A DNA stretch of 62,276 nt. Origin: Nitrospira sp. UBA2083 (lineage in GTDB: Bacteria > Nitrospirota > Nitrospiria > Nitrospirales > Nitrospiraceae). The position numbers and the translations under genes are program-made. Numbering within the stretch: position 1 is the stretch's first letter; each line of letters starts with the position of its first letter. Below the pieces are notes generated by a model. That model searched no databases and was not told where the DNA came from. It was given only the letters and a program-made list of their open reading frames with translations. Positions 35,788 through 44,449 of the stretch are shown in pieces. Location of the stretch: NCBI GenBank assembly GCA_002331625.1, contig DCZN01000083.1, positions 34,877 to 97,152 of the forward strand, written 5' to 3'.

Positions 35788-36351
35788 TTATGGATAGTCG
35801 CGATTGAACTCCTCGATCACTTGGGGTGAAATGTCCAACGATTCTTCATGATAGATGGTTGGACCACCCTTACTCTTATCCACAACGACCTGCAAGCCTA
35901 AACGCTTCGCCACTTTCGCCCCCACCGTTTCGATCTTGTCACGAAACCCTTCCAGCACATCCCGTTGCTTTTCTTGCACCTCTCGATTCAATTCGGCAGC
36001 CTTTTGCTGGTACTCCTGCATACGCCGACGAAATTGCTCCTCCCGCTCCCGTTTCGCTGTAGGGCTGAGGATGGATGCTTGCCTCGCAAAATCCTCCTCC
36101 ATTCGCCGTAACTCGCGTTCCTCCAATTCCATCAGGGCCTGTCGATTTTTTGAAAAGGACGCCAGACTGTCCTTCACCCGCTTGCCCGCGTTCGTATCGC
36201 TGAGCAAGCGCTGTGCGTTGATCACCCCGATCTTGCTCTCAACCTTCACGCCTGATCCCGCACATCCACCGACCGCCAACACGACCGCCAACGCTCCGGC
36301 CTTCCAATTGATCCGCCGTATCGAGCACGGCCACATCCTGTTCACATTCAT
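35788..36351 (-). CDS. OmpH/Skp-like lipoprotein
   Basis: A 187-residue OmpH family protein from ATG 36351. The N-terminus has a basic region and a hydrophobic stretch ending in LAVGGCAG, a lipobox, so the mature protein is probably lipid-anchored at Cys. The rest is Skp-like: IGVINAQRLLSDTNAGKRVKDSLASF, a coiled coil from about residue 70 to 130, and a C-terminal LGLQVVVDKSKGGPTIYHEESLDIS. The longer open frame to 36486 runs into bamA and lacks signal-like sequence. It lies 16 bases after bamA. Confidence 0.87.
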   Translation of the reverse strand: MNVNRMWPCSIRRINWKAGALAVVLAVGGCAGSGVKVESKIGVINAQRLLSDTNAGKRVKDSLASFSKNRQALMELEERELRRMEEDFARQASILSPTAKREREEQFRRRMQEYQQKAAELNREVQEKQRDVLEGFRDKIETVGAKVAKRLGLQVVVDKSKGGPTIYHEESLDISPQVIEEFNRDYP

Positions 36352-36367
36352 CACGCCATAACTCCGT

Positions 36368-38689
36368 TTAGAACAAGGTTCCGATCGTAAACTCGAAGAC
36401 ACCGAATCGCTCGCCGGTTCGTTTATCAAGGTTGAGTCCATAGGCAACACGCAGGGGACCGAAGGGCGATATCCATCGTCCTTCAAGGCCCGCAGCTGGT
36501 CTCAAATCGATCGACAGCGACTCATCATCGTTGAATCCCTTTCCATAATCGAAAAAGAGCACCCCGTTTAATTTCGCCTCGGAAGAGATCGTGAAAATCA
36601 GCTCGGCATTGAAAATTAATTGTTTGGCTGCACCGAATGGTGCGTTACTGAGAGTGACAGGGCCGGCTCGCCCGAACGAAAACCCGCGCATCGTATTGAT
36701 CCCTCCGACGAAGAATCGCTCGCTCAGCGGGATCTGCGTTCCCTCAAGTGCTTTGACCTCGCCATAACGAGCCCGCAACGACACTCGCATATCGAACGGG
36801 AGGGGCGTGACCTTAATGACGTCGGCGTAATACTTGATAAAGTTATTGGTCCCCCCCATCAAGGGCGTTCCAATATCGACCCCGCCGCCGACTCGCCACC
36901 CTGTCCTCGGATCGATGTAATAGTCTCTGGTATCCCGGAACAGTGACAAGCGAAATCCTGTCGACGACCGTGTTCCTAATTGGCGACAGACGATGGGCAC
37001 CAACTCCGGGCAAATGCCGAGTTGTGGATCTCTATACGTAATTTGTTCTCCAAAGATACTGACATGCCCCGTCACATACTCCGATAACCAGCGCCCTAGC
37101 GTCACGTTCCCACCGGTTCGCTCTTCGAAATATGCCAGGTAATTCGTCATACTGCGGTAGCCGTCCACTTGCAAGGACGTCAACGAGTCATAGAGATATG
37201 GATTGCGAAATGTGATCGACCCGAGACTCCTCCGTTGGCCCAGCTGCCCACGGATACGGCCCATATAGCCATACCCCCCCAAGTTCCCCTGGGTGATATC
37301 GGCGATCGCCACGAGTCGGTCCAAGGTGCTGAAGCCGCCGCCTAAGCTGAACATACCCGTCGGCTTTTCCTTCACGCGCACGTTCAAATCCACTTTGTCG
37401 GGAGCAACCTGATTTGGGAGTATTTCGACGGTCTCAAAGAAGTTCAGGTTGTTCAACCGCTGAAAACTACGTTTCAGAGACGCCGTGTCGATCACATCTT
37501 GTTCGTCGACCCGAATCTCTCGTCGGATGACATTGTCGCGCGTCTTATCGTTTCCGTAGATATTGATCTGCCGGATCCGCATCATCTCGCCTTCTTTGAT
37601 GCTGAAAAGCAGGGTGACCGTCCGTTCCTCGTTGTTCGGATTGACGCTCGGCACCACTTCAGCAAAAGAATAGCCCTTGCTCCCGTATAAGTCCGTCAGC
37701 CGCGCGATTTCATCCCTGATTTTGGCCCGTTGAAAGATCTCGCCTTGATTGATCTTCAGACCGGCGCGCAACTCAGGATCCTCAAACACCGTGTGCCCTC
37801 GAAACCCGACTTCACTGACCGTGAACGGCTCTCCTTCGGACACATTATAGGTCACGTTAAACCACTTCTTGTCCTCGCTCAGTTCAACCGACGGCTGACC
37901 GACTCGTACATTGAAGTACCCTCTATTCAGCAGGACTTCTTTGATCCGCTCCACATCATTCGTCAACTCTTCGCGCTTCAAGACCCCAGCATCCGAGAAA
38001 ACCGACGGGAGTTTCAACTTCGTAAAGACGCCGTACCACGGAATCCACTCTCGGGTCGCCATGACATTAAGCATCTCAGCCTTGCTCGCTCCGGTGAGCC
38101 CCTCAAAGATCACCGCCTTGACCTTCGCCTTCTCTCCCTCGGTCACATGGAACATCAAACGCATCCGATCTTCATCGAGTGCTTGGATCACCGGAATGAC
38201 TTGCGCGTTGTAGTACCCATCTTGTTGGTAGGCCATACGGAGACGCTCGGCGCTTTCTTTCACCTGCTGCTGATCGAGAAATGTTTGGCTCTTGATGGTC
38301 ATCTTTTCCTTCAATTTCTCGTCGGTCAGATGTTCATTTCCATCAAAGACGATTTCCGTGATGAACGGCTTTTCGCGCACGACAAACGTCACGGCCATGC
38401 CGGCAGGGACCGGCTCGGTTTCAACCTGCACATCTTCGAAAAACCCCGTGTCGTACAGAATTTTTACTTGGCCAGCGACGTTCTCCGATGTGTAGGGATC
38501 AGTTGCCTTGAGGGTGAGCCGTCCGGCGATCGCTGGGACTTCGATTCGTTTGGCTCCCCGGATCTCGATCGAGGCGACCTTGGATTCCAGTCCCTGCCCA
38601 TACACCTCGAGAACACCCCAGACGACCGAGGCCACCAACACCGCGACTACGAACGATCGGGATCTGTGGACGGCACGCCCGGTCACCAA
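36368..38689 (-). CDS. bamA: Outer membrane protein assembly factor BamA
   Basis: A 773-residue Omp85 protein. It has a signal sequence (RSRSFVVAVLVASVVWGVLEVYGQ), then five POTRA domains to about residue 430. Segments ITEIVFDGNEHLTDEKL and VSEVGFRGHTVFEDPELR are typical POTRA starts. A C-terminal 16-strand barrel follows, with the lid-loop motif in GGINTMRGFSFGRAGP. The last residue is Phe (FTIGTLF), the usual C-terminal signal. It inserts outer membrane proteins. The start codon is TTG (38689) or GTG (38686), after GAGGA at suitable spacing. It heads the lipid A operon. Confidence 0.96.
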   Translation of the reverse strand: MVTGRAVHRSRSFVVAVLVASVVWGVLEVYGQGLESKVASIEIRGAKRIEVPAIAGRLTLKATDPYTSENVAGQVKILYDTGFFEDVQVETEPVPAGMAVTFVVREKPFITEIVFDGNEHLTDEKLKEKMTIKSQTFLDQQQVKESAERLRMAYQQDGYYNAQVIPVIQALDEDRMRLMFHVTEGEKAKVKAVIFEGLTGASKAEMLNVMATREWIPWYGVFTKLKLPSVFSDAGVLKREELTNDVERIKEVLLNRGYFNVRVGQPSVELSEDKKWFNVTYNVSEGEPFTVSEVGFRGHTVFEDPELRAGLKINQGEIFQRAKIRDEIARLTDLYGSKGYSFAEVVPSVNPNNEERTVTLLFSIKEGEMMRIRQINIYGNDKTRDNVIRREIRVDEQDVIDTASLKRSFQRLNNLNFFETVEILPNQVAPDKVDLNVRVKEKPTGMFSLGGGFSTLDRLVAIADITQGNLGGYGYMGRIRGQLGQRRSLGSITFRNPYLYDSLTSLQVDGYRSMTNYLAYFEERTGGNVTLGRWLSEYVTGHVSIFGEQITYRDPQLGICPELVPIVCRQLGTRSSTGFRLSLFRDTRDYYIDPRTGWRVGGGVDIGTPLMGGTNNFIKYYADVIKVTPLPFDMRVSLRARYGEVKALEGTQIPLSERFFVGGINTMRGFSFGRAGPVTLSNAPFGAAKQLIFNAELIFTISSEAKLNGVLFFDYGKGFNDDESLSIDLRPAAGLEGRWISPFGPLRVAYGLNLDKRTGERFGVFEFTIGTLF

Positions 38690-39240
38690 TGACGATTCCT
38701 CTGGTGCAATGTAGGCGTGGATGGTAGGCGCAGCATCATCTCACAGTTTTGCACTGGGGGTGACAGCACACAACCTGTTTGCTCGCTCACACGGTCCATC
38801 GGCTCCCAACTGTGCGATATGCCATTCAGCAATACTCTATTCGAAAAATTCAGGGTTACTCCAACTGGCATGCGCGCGCACAAACCACACCCACTCGCGC
38901 AAAACTTCTGGATTATATTGAGCTGACCCCACATTGTAAAGCAGCGACCATCCCTTCACATTGACGCTTGTCGGCACCTCGCATGCGTTCCTAACCACAT
39001 GAACCGCACGGATTCATTCATGCCGGTCCTCTTGGTCAAGGATCGGAGCCTCCTGCTACCGCCGACAGGCAGATTCTGTCCTGTGTGAGTTCGAGTGCAG
39101 AAAAAGAATCCGCGGTATCGCCCCCATTCACCACACGCCACGACGGTGCTCCCCTCAACGGCCCATCCAAATTAGTATTGATGATCGTCCCGACATCATC
39201 TTGCCGCCGCAGCCATTCAGCGTATCAGTTCGTCTGTTTC
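38690..39240. other. Divergent intergenic region between bamA and galU, with a long bamA leader
   Basis: About 550 bases without a supported gene; short open frames on both strands show no family features. Minus-strand transcription from the promoter at 38912-38940 would give bamA a leader of about 215 nucleotides (38905-38690). I could not identify a known riboswitch or RNA family in it. Confidence 0.5.
38912..38940 (-). promoter_or_regulatory. Sigma70-type promoter of the bamA-lpx operon
   Basis: On the minus strand TTTACA (38940-38935) and a perfect TATAAT (38917-38912) are separated by 17 bases. The predicted transcription start is near 38905. It precedes the bamA-ompH-skp-fabZ-lpxA-lpxI-lpxB-msbA-waaA-lpxK series, which has no other gap large enough for an obvious promoter. 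Confidence 0.65.
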
Positions 39241-39269
39241 TTGACTTCGCTCAACCCATCACATAGTAT
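39241..39269 (+). promoter_or_regulatory. Promoter of galU, predicted leaderless transcript
   Basis: TTGACT (39241-39246), 17-base spacer, TAGTAT (39264-39269). The galU ATG follows after exactly 7 bases, which puts the predicted transcription start at or next to the A of the ATG. No Shine-Dalgarno sequence is present before that ATG. Confidence 0.55.
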
Positions 39270-39276
39270 CCACATC

Positions 39277-40173
39277 ATGTCACGACTCGCGGTGAGAAAA
39301 GCCGTCATCCCCGCGGCTGGTCTTGGGACTCGATTCCTTCCCGCCACCAAAGCATCACCCAAGGAAATGCTGCCGTTGGTCGATAAGCCGCTCATTCAAT
39401 ATACCGTTGAGGAAGCGGTGGCCTCAGGCATCGAAGACATCATTGTGATCACCGGACGAGGCAAGCGCGCCATTGAAGACCACTTCGATCGCTCCGTTGA
39501 GTTGGAAGAAAATTTGAAAGGGACGGGAAAGAGCCAGGTCCTCCATCAAATGCGACAGATTTCCAACTTGGCGAACTTCTGCTATGTCCGCCAATCTGAA
39601 GCATTGGGCTTAGGACATGCCGTGTTGTGCGCGCAACACTTGATCGGAGATGAACCGTTCGCGGTGATTCTGGGAGACGAAATCATCGACGCCGATGTTC
39701 CGGGACTCGCTCAATTAATCCACGTCTACAAAAAACGGCACGGCGCAGTCCTGGGAGTTCAGGACGTTCCGAAGGCAGACGTGAGTCGATACGGAATTGT
39801 AACCCCTAAACGCCTCTCGCACGGCCTGCACCGGGTCGAGGATTTGGTGGAGAAACCGTCCCCGACCGATGCTCCCTCCACACTCGCCGTGATCGGTCGC
39901 TATGTGCTGCCTCCTGAAATCTTTCCAATTCTCAGAAAAACCGCTCCTGGGAAGAACGGTGAAATTCAGCTAACTGACGCACTCAAGACACTGGCAAAGA
40001 AATCTCCGATGTATGCGCTTGAGGTCGAGGGCCAGCGCCACGATGCGGGCGACAAGCTGGGATTTTTGATCGCCACCGTTGAGTTTGCCTTGAAGAACCC
40101 GACATTGGGAGCTGAATTCCGGGACTACCTCTCGACCAGAATGCACACCGCACCGAATACTCGTCGAGGATGA
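39277..40173 (+). CDS. galU: UTP-glucose-1-phosphate uridylyltransferase
   Basis: A 298-residue enzyme making UDP-glucose from UTP and glucose-1-phosphate. The N-terminus RKAVIPAAGLGTRFLPATKASPKEMLPLVDKPLIQYTVEEA is the GalU signature. FAVILGDEIIDAD holds the metal-binding Asp, and EVEGQRHDAGDKLGFL lies near the C-terminus. I chose ATG 39277 because the frame upstream (from 39085) lacks similarity and this ATG is correctly placed after a promoter. UDP-glucose feeds the epimerase and glycosyltransferases of the polysaccharide locus. Confidence 0.95.
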   Translation: MSRLAVRKAVIPAAGLGTRFLPATKASPKEMLPLVDKPLIQYTVEEAVASGIEDIIVITGRGKRAIEDHFDRSVELEENLKGTGKSQVLHQMRQISNLANFCYVRQSEALGLGHAVLCAQHLIGDEPFAVILGDEIIDADVPGLAQLIHVYKKRHGAVLGVQDVPKADVSRYGIVTPKRLSHGLHRVEDLVEKPSPTDAPSTLAVIGRYVLPPEIFPILRKTAPGKNGEIQLTDALKTLAKKSPMYALEVEGQRHDAGDKLGFLIATVEFALKNPTLGAEFRDYLSTRMHTAPNTRRG

Positions 40174-40305
40174 TCCGGTCGGTTCGGTATGGACACGCTG
40201 TCACAAGGACCCCGACACCGACCATTGTGCACCCAGCGTGACGGTGAGGAGATGGTACGACCAGTGCCCGGCACGGACAAAGCTGATCGCTCAGCATCGC
40301 ACGAC

Positions 40306-40320
40306 GGGGTTCACAACCCC
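40306..40320. repeat. Short perfect hairpin between galU and lon
   Basis: GGGGTT, loop CAC, AACCCC: a perfect 6-bp stem. A second small inverted repeat, GCTGA-N4-TCAGC, lies just upstream at 40282-40295. There is no U-run after either, so they are not typical terminators. They could be protein sites or mRNA structures controlling lon. Confidence 0.45.
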
Positions 40321-40371
40321 TAGTTCATTGAGTCAGGATTCGTGGGTAGACACACAGAAACAGGGAAACAC

Positions 40372-42870
40372 ATGACCGACCCGAACGAGCAAGACATCCA
40401 GCCTCCTCAAAACATTGAGGTCCCTGGTCAACTTCCGCTGTTGCCAGTCCGTGACATCGTCGTCTTTCCCTACATGGTCCTGCCGCTCTTCGTGGGACGC
40501 GACATGTCGATCAAGGCCATCGAAGCGGCCCTCGCCGGCAACCGGATGATCTTTCTTGCGACGCAAAAGGCGCTCGACGTCGAAAACCCTTCTCCGAAAG
40601 ACATCTATTCCATCGGAACCGTCGGCATCATCATGCGGATGCTGAAGCTCCCGGATGAACGCATCAAAATCTTGGTGCAAGGCATCGCCAAAGCCAAAGT
40701 CTCCAAATACATTCAGACCGACCCTTACTACTCCGTTCGAATCGACAAACTGGTCGATACGAAGCCGACGGCAACGCCCCTCGAGGCCGAAGCCGTCATG
40801 CGCACCGTGAAGGAACAGATCGAACGGATCGTGAGCTTAGGCAAGGTCCTGATCCCTGATGTCATGGTCGTCATTGAAAACCTCGAAGAACCTGGTCGCT
40901 TGGCCGACATGGTGGCCTCAAACCTCGGCCTCAAAGTTGACGCCACTCAAGCCGTCCTGGAAATCTCCGATCCGATTCAGCGCCTTCGCCAAGTCAGTGA
41001 CATCCTGGGGAAAGAGATTGAAGTCCTCTCCATGCAGCAGAAGATCCAAGCGCAAGCCAAAGGTGAGATGGACAAGACCCAGCGGGAATACTTTCTCCGG
41101 GAACAACTGAAAGCCATTCAGAAAGAGTTGGGCGAACTGGATGAACGGGCAGAAGAGGTCACGGAGTTCCGTAAACGCATTAAAGACGCGAAGATGCCGG
41201 AGAAGGTCTTGAAGGAGACGGAGAAGCAGCTCAAGCGTCTTGAAAAAATGCACCCCGATACCGCCGAATCCGCTACCGTCCGAACCTATTTGGAATGGAT
41301 GGTGGAGCTACCCTGGTCCAAGCGATCCAAAGACAATCTGGAATTGAAAGCCGCGGCCAAGGTGTTGAACGAAGACCACTATGACCTCGAAAAGGTCAAG
41401 GAACGGATTCTCGAATATCTGGCCGTCCGAAAACTGAAAGAGAAGATGAAGGGGCCGATCCTCTGCTTTGTCGGTCCGCCCGGAGTCGGAAAAACCTCGT
41501 TGGGCAAGTCGATCGCCCGCGCATTGGGGCGCGAGTTTGTGCGGATCAGCTTGGGCGGTGTGCGCGATGAGGCTGAGATCCGCGGCCACCGCCGCACGTA
41601 CGTGGGGGCCTTACCCGGACGCATCATCCAAGGCATGAAACAGGCAGGAACCAGCAATCCCGTGTTCATGCTGGACGAGGTCGACAAAGTCGGAATGGAT
41701 TTTCGAGGCGATCCTTCTGCGGCCTTGTTGGAGGTTCTTGATCCGGAACAGAACAGCGCATTCACCGACCATTACCTCGGGGTCCCGTTCGACCTCACGG
41801 AAGTGATGTTCATCACGACTGCGAACTTGATCGACCCGATCCTGCCTGCGCTGCGCGATCGTATGGAGGTCATCGAAATCCCAGGGTATACGGAAGAGGA
41901 GAAACTCGGGATCGCTCAGAAATACCTGATTCCTCGTCAGCTCGAGGAGCACGGCATCACGAACAAACATGTCCGTCTCACGGAGCCCGCCATCCGGCAA
42001 ATCATTTCGCATTATACGAGGGAAGCCGGGGTACGCAATCTCGAACGCGAAATCGCAAACGTGATGCGCAAGGTGGCGAAGAAAGTGGCCGAAGGCAAAG
42101 GGCAGGGATTCCCCATCGACCCATCGACTCTCCATAAATACTTGGGAGTCCCGAAATATGTGCCGGAAGCGGAGCTCGAGAAAGACGAAACCGGCGTGGC
42201 TACAGGCCTCGCCTGGACCGAAGCAGGTGGTGATGTCCTGTATATCGAGGCGACCGTGATGAAGGGGAAAGGTCAGCTGACCCTGACCGGTCACCTCGGT
42301 GATGTCATGAAGGAGTCGGCACAGGCCGCGCTCAGTTATGTCCGTTCAAGAGAAAAGACGCTGAACATCAATCCCGGCATGTTCAGCAAACTAGACCTCC
42401 ATATCCATGTCCCGGCCGGTGCGATCCCCAAGGATGGGCCCTCGGCCGGCATTACGATGGCCACTGCCATCGCCTCAGCGTTCTCCGGGATCCCCACCAG
42501 ACGGGACCTTGCCATGACCGGAGAAATCACCTTGCGTGGCCGCGTGCTTCCGATCGGGGGGCTCAAAGAAAAGATCTTGGCGGCCAAACGGGCAAAGCTC
42601 ACGACCGTGATCCTTCCGCGTCGGAACAAGAAGGACCTCGAGGAAATCCCGAAACATCTGCTGAAGGGTATTCAATTGGCGTTTGCCGATACGATGGACG
42701 ACGTCATGAAAATCGCTCTCCGCCGACGGACCAAGTCGTCACCGGTCTCGAAGAAGCCCTCGACACCTCCGGCCCCGGCACGAATCCGTCCTCTTCGACC
42801 TGGGAAAGGCCGTCGGTCACATGAACTCCCCGCCACGATGATGGCACGCCGAATTCGCACACGTTCATAG
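40372..42870 (+). CDS. lon: ATP-dependent protease Lon
   Basis: An 832-residue LonA from ATG 40372; the frame also allows 40342. Domains run in order. The N-terminal substrate domain begins [23 protein letters not shown]. The AAA+ module has Walker [17 protein letters not shown] and Walker [10 protein letters not shown]. The C-terminal protease domain carries catalytic Ser691 in KDGPSAGI and Lys732 in [13 protein letters not shown]. The C-terminal tail of about 40 residues is Ser/Pro/Arg-rich and basic, an extension beyond the usual end. Lon degrades damaged and regulatory proteins in the cytoplasm. The Shine-Dalgarno AGGGA lies before ATG 40372. Confidence 0.96.
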   Translation: MTDPNEQDIQPPQNIEVPGQLPLLPVRDIVVFPYMVLPLFVGRDMSIKAIEAALAGNRMIFLATQKALDVENPSPKDIYSIGTVGIIMRMLKLPDERIKILVQGIAKAKVSKYIQTDPYYSVRIDKLVDTKPTATPLEAEAVMRTVKEQIERIVSLGKVLIPDVMVVIENLEEPGRLADMVASNLGLKVDATQAVLEISDPIQRLRQVSDILGKEIEVLSMQQKIQAQAKGEMDKTQREYFLREQLKAIQKELGELDERAEEVTEFRKRIKDAKMPEKVLKETEKQLKRLEKMHPDTAESATVRTYLEWMVELPWSKRSKDNLELKAAAKVLNEDHYDLEKVKERILEYLAVRKLKEKMKGPILCFVGPPGVGKTSLGKSIARALGREFVRISLGGVRDEAEIRGHRRTYVGALPGRIIQGMKQAGTSNPVFMLDEVDKVGMDFRGDPSAALLEVLDPEQNSAFTDHYLGVPFDLTEVMFITTANLIDPILPALRDRMEVIEIPGYTEEEKLGIAQKYLIPRQLEEHGITNKHVRLTEPAIRQIISHYTREAGVRNLEREIANVMRKVAKKVAEGKGQGFPIDPSTLHKYLGVPKYVPEAELEKDETGVATGLAWTEAGGDVLYIEATVMKGKGQLTLTGHLGDVMKESAQAALSYVRSREKTLNINPGMFSKLDLHIHVPAGAIPKDGPSAGITMATAIASAFSGIPTRRDLAMTGEITLRGRVLPIGGLKEKILAAKRAKLTTVILPRRNKKDLEEIPKHLLKGIQLAFADTMDDVMKIALRRRTKSSPVSKKPSTPPAPARIRPLRPGKGRRSHELPATMMARRIRTRS

Positions 42871-42879
42871 GATCATGCT

Positions 42880-43923
42880 GTGGCCCGTCGTCAGGCCAAT
42901 TCTTCCCTTCACGAATTCGCGCTGATCCGAGGACTCCAGCAGCGGTTCGGACGCCGTGCGCCGGGACTGATTACCAGCATCGGCGACGACGCAGCCGTCA
43001 TCGCAACCTCCGCTGCAGCCTGGTGGCACGTCACGACCGATGTGCTCGCAGAAGGTATCCACTTTGATATGACGTCCGCCGGTCCAGAATCCATCGGCTA
43101 CCGAGCCGCCATGGCAAACCTCAGCGACATCGCGGCTATGGGCGCGACTCCCCGCTTCCTGCTCGTCTCCCTCGCCATCCCGAAGAAGCTGAACCAGTCG
43201 TACATCTATAAGGTATATGAAGGGTTGATGAAGGCCTGCCGCCGCCATGACACGACGTTGATCGGCGGAGATACCTCGGCGTCCCGAAACAGTCTCTTTG
43301 TCAACATTATCCTCATCGGGAGCACCATGAGACGTCGAGCGCTCTTTCGCCATGGAGCGAAGGTTGGAGATCAGATCTATGTCTCCGGCACGCTCGGGGA
43401 CTCGCACGCCGGCCTTCGGCTCTTGGCCAGTCAACGCACTGCTCGATCATCAAGAAAGAAGAAGATCCTTGTGTCGCCGTCCCATCGACGGTTTTTGATC
43501 GACCGACACTTCCATCCAACCGCGAGAGTTGCCGAAGGGCAGTGGCTCAACCATGAGCGGCTGGCCTCCGCCGCTATGGATCTGTCCGACGGTCTTTCGG
43601 GAGATCTTCGACACCTGTGCGAGTCCAGTCGGGTCGGTGCTGCGGTCGAGATTGACCACCTTCCGATTTCTGAGGCATGCCGCGCGTATGCGCAGGCAGT
43701 CGGAGTGTCACCGAGTCAACTCGCGCTCACTGGAGGTGAAGACTATGAACTGCTCTTTACCGCCTCACCAAGCAAGCACCGCAAGATAGCGCAGCAAGCA
43801 CGGGCCCGCGGTTATCACGTAACCTGCATCGGCACGATCCGCCCAAAGCGGTTTGGAATTCGACTGTCGTCCCAAGGTCGAACACTGCCTCTACCGAACA
43901 CCAGCTACGAGCATTTTCAATAA
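42880..43923 (+). CDS. thiL: Thiamine-monophosphate kinase
   Basis: A 347-residue AIRS-fold kinase converting thiamine phosphate to thiamine diphosphate. Motifs: ITSIGDDAAVIATSAAAWWHVTTDVLAEGIHFD (ATP and metal site), GYRAAMANLSDIAAMGATPRFLLVSLAIP, IGGDTSASRN, and AMDLSDGLSGDLRHLCE near the C-terminus. The start is GTG, nine bases after lon. The 3' end overlaps the DUF2062 gene as TAATG. The thiS-G-E genes at the far end of the window make the substrate. Confidence 0.94.
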   Translation: MARRQANSSLHEFALIRGLQQRFGRRAPGLITSIGDDAAVIATSAAAWWHVTTDVLAEGIHFDMTSAGPESIGYRAAMANLSDIAAMGATPRFLLVSLAIPKKLNQSYIYKVYEGLMKACRRHDTTLIGGDTSASRNSLFVNIILIGSTMRRRALFRHGAKVGDQIYVSGTLGDSHAGLRLLASQRTARSSRKKKILVSPSHRRFLIDRHFHPTARVAEGQWLNHERLASAAMDLSDGLSGDLRHLCESSRVGAAVEIDHLPISEACRAYAQAVGVSPSQLALTGGEDYELLFTASPSKHRKIAQQARARGYHVTCIGTIRPKRFGIRLSSQGRTLPLPNTSYEHFQ

Positions 43924-44435
43924 TGTCCGACCTCAAGAAAGAGCCCGGCGGAGGGAGGCGATCATTCCGTTCGCTGTTGCGCCAAGTGCTCCATCTGCAA
44001 GAGTCACCGCGCCGCACGGCGTTCGCGTTCGCGCTGGGCGTCTTCATCGCGTTTTCACCGGCCTACGGTCTCCATACGGCCATGGTAGCGCTCTGTACTT
44101 GGCTCTTTGGTCTCAACTTTTTGGCCTTGTTGACCGGTGCGTTGGTCAACAATCCCTGGACGATCATTCCTATCTTAGGCGCGACCTATTGGACAGGCGC
44201 CCTGTTCTTAGGGCGTACCGATACACCGGCGTTCGATTGGCATGATCTGAGTTTTAACGGGATCTACGACCAGGTTCTCCCCTACGCTGGTCCGTTTGTG
44301 CTCGGAGGACTGATCCTGAGCGTACTCGGGGCCTTGGTATCGTACCCGGCTGCGTATTTGTTCATCATCAAATACCGCGATGCGGCAGGTGCTTCTACCA
44401 CCGAACCATTGCCGCCCTCAGACCGGGTGGGATAA
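43923..44435 (+). CDS. DUF2062 membrane protein
   Basis: A 170-residue protein with about three membrane helices: FAFALGVFIAFSPAYGLHTAMVALCTWLFGLNFLALLTGALVNNPWTIIPILG, the conserved DUF2062 region with its NNPWT motif, and a C-terminal pair (FVLGGLILSVLGALVSYPAAYLFII). The family has no firmly known function. It is coupled to thiL by TAATG and followed by the HD protein after 14 bases. Confidence 0.85.
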   Translation: MSDLKKEPGGGRRSFRSLLRQVLHLQESPRRTAFAFALGVFIAFSPAYGLHTAMVALCTWLFGLNFLALLTGALVNNPWTIIPILGATYWTGALFLGRTDTPAFDWHDLSFNGIYDQVLPYAGPFVLGGLILSVLGALVSYPAAYLFIIKYRDAAGASTTEPLPPSDRVG

Positions 44436-44449
44436 GATGTTGATTAACC

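Noticed and set aside
37730..38692. A 320-codon plus-strand open frame across bamA
   Set aside because: It is antisense to the POTRA region of bamA, without a signal or domain.
39055..39063. GGCGGTAGC on the minus strand, matching the start of the E. coli ops element used by RfaH
   Set aside because: It lies upstream of the predicted bamA promoter, so it is not transcribed from it. The conserved last T is missing and the match is short enough to occur by chance.
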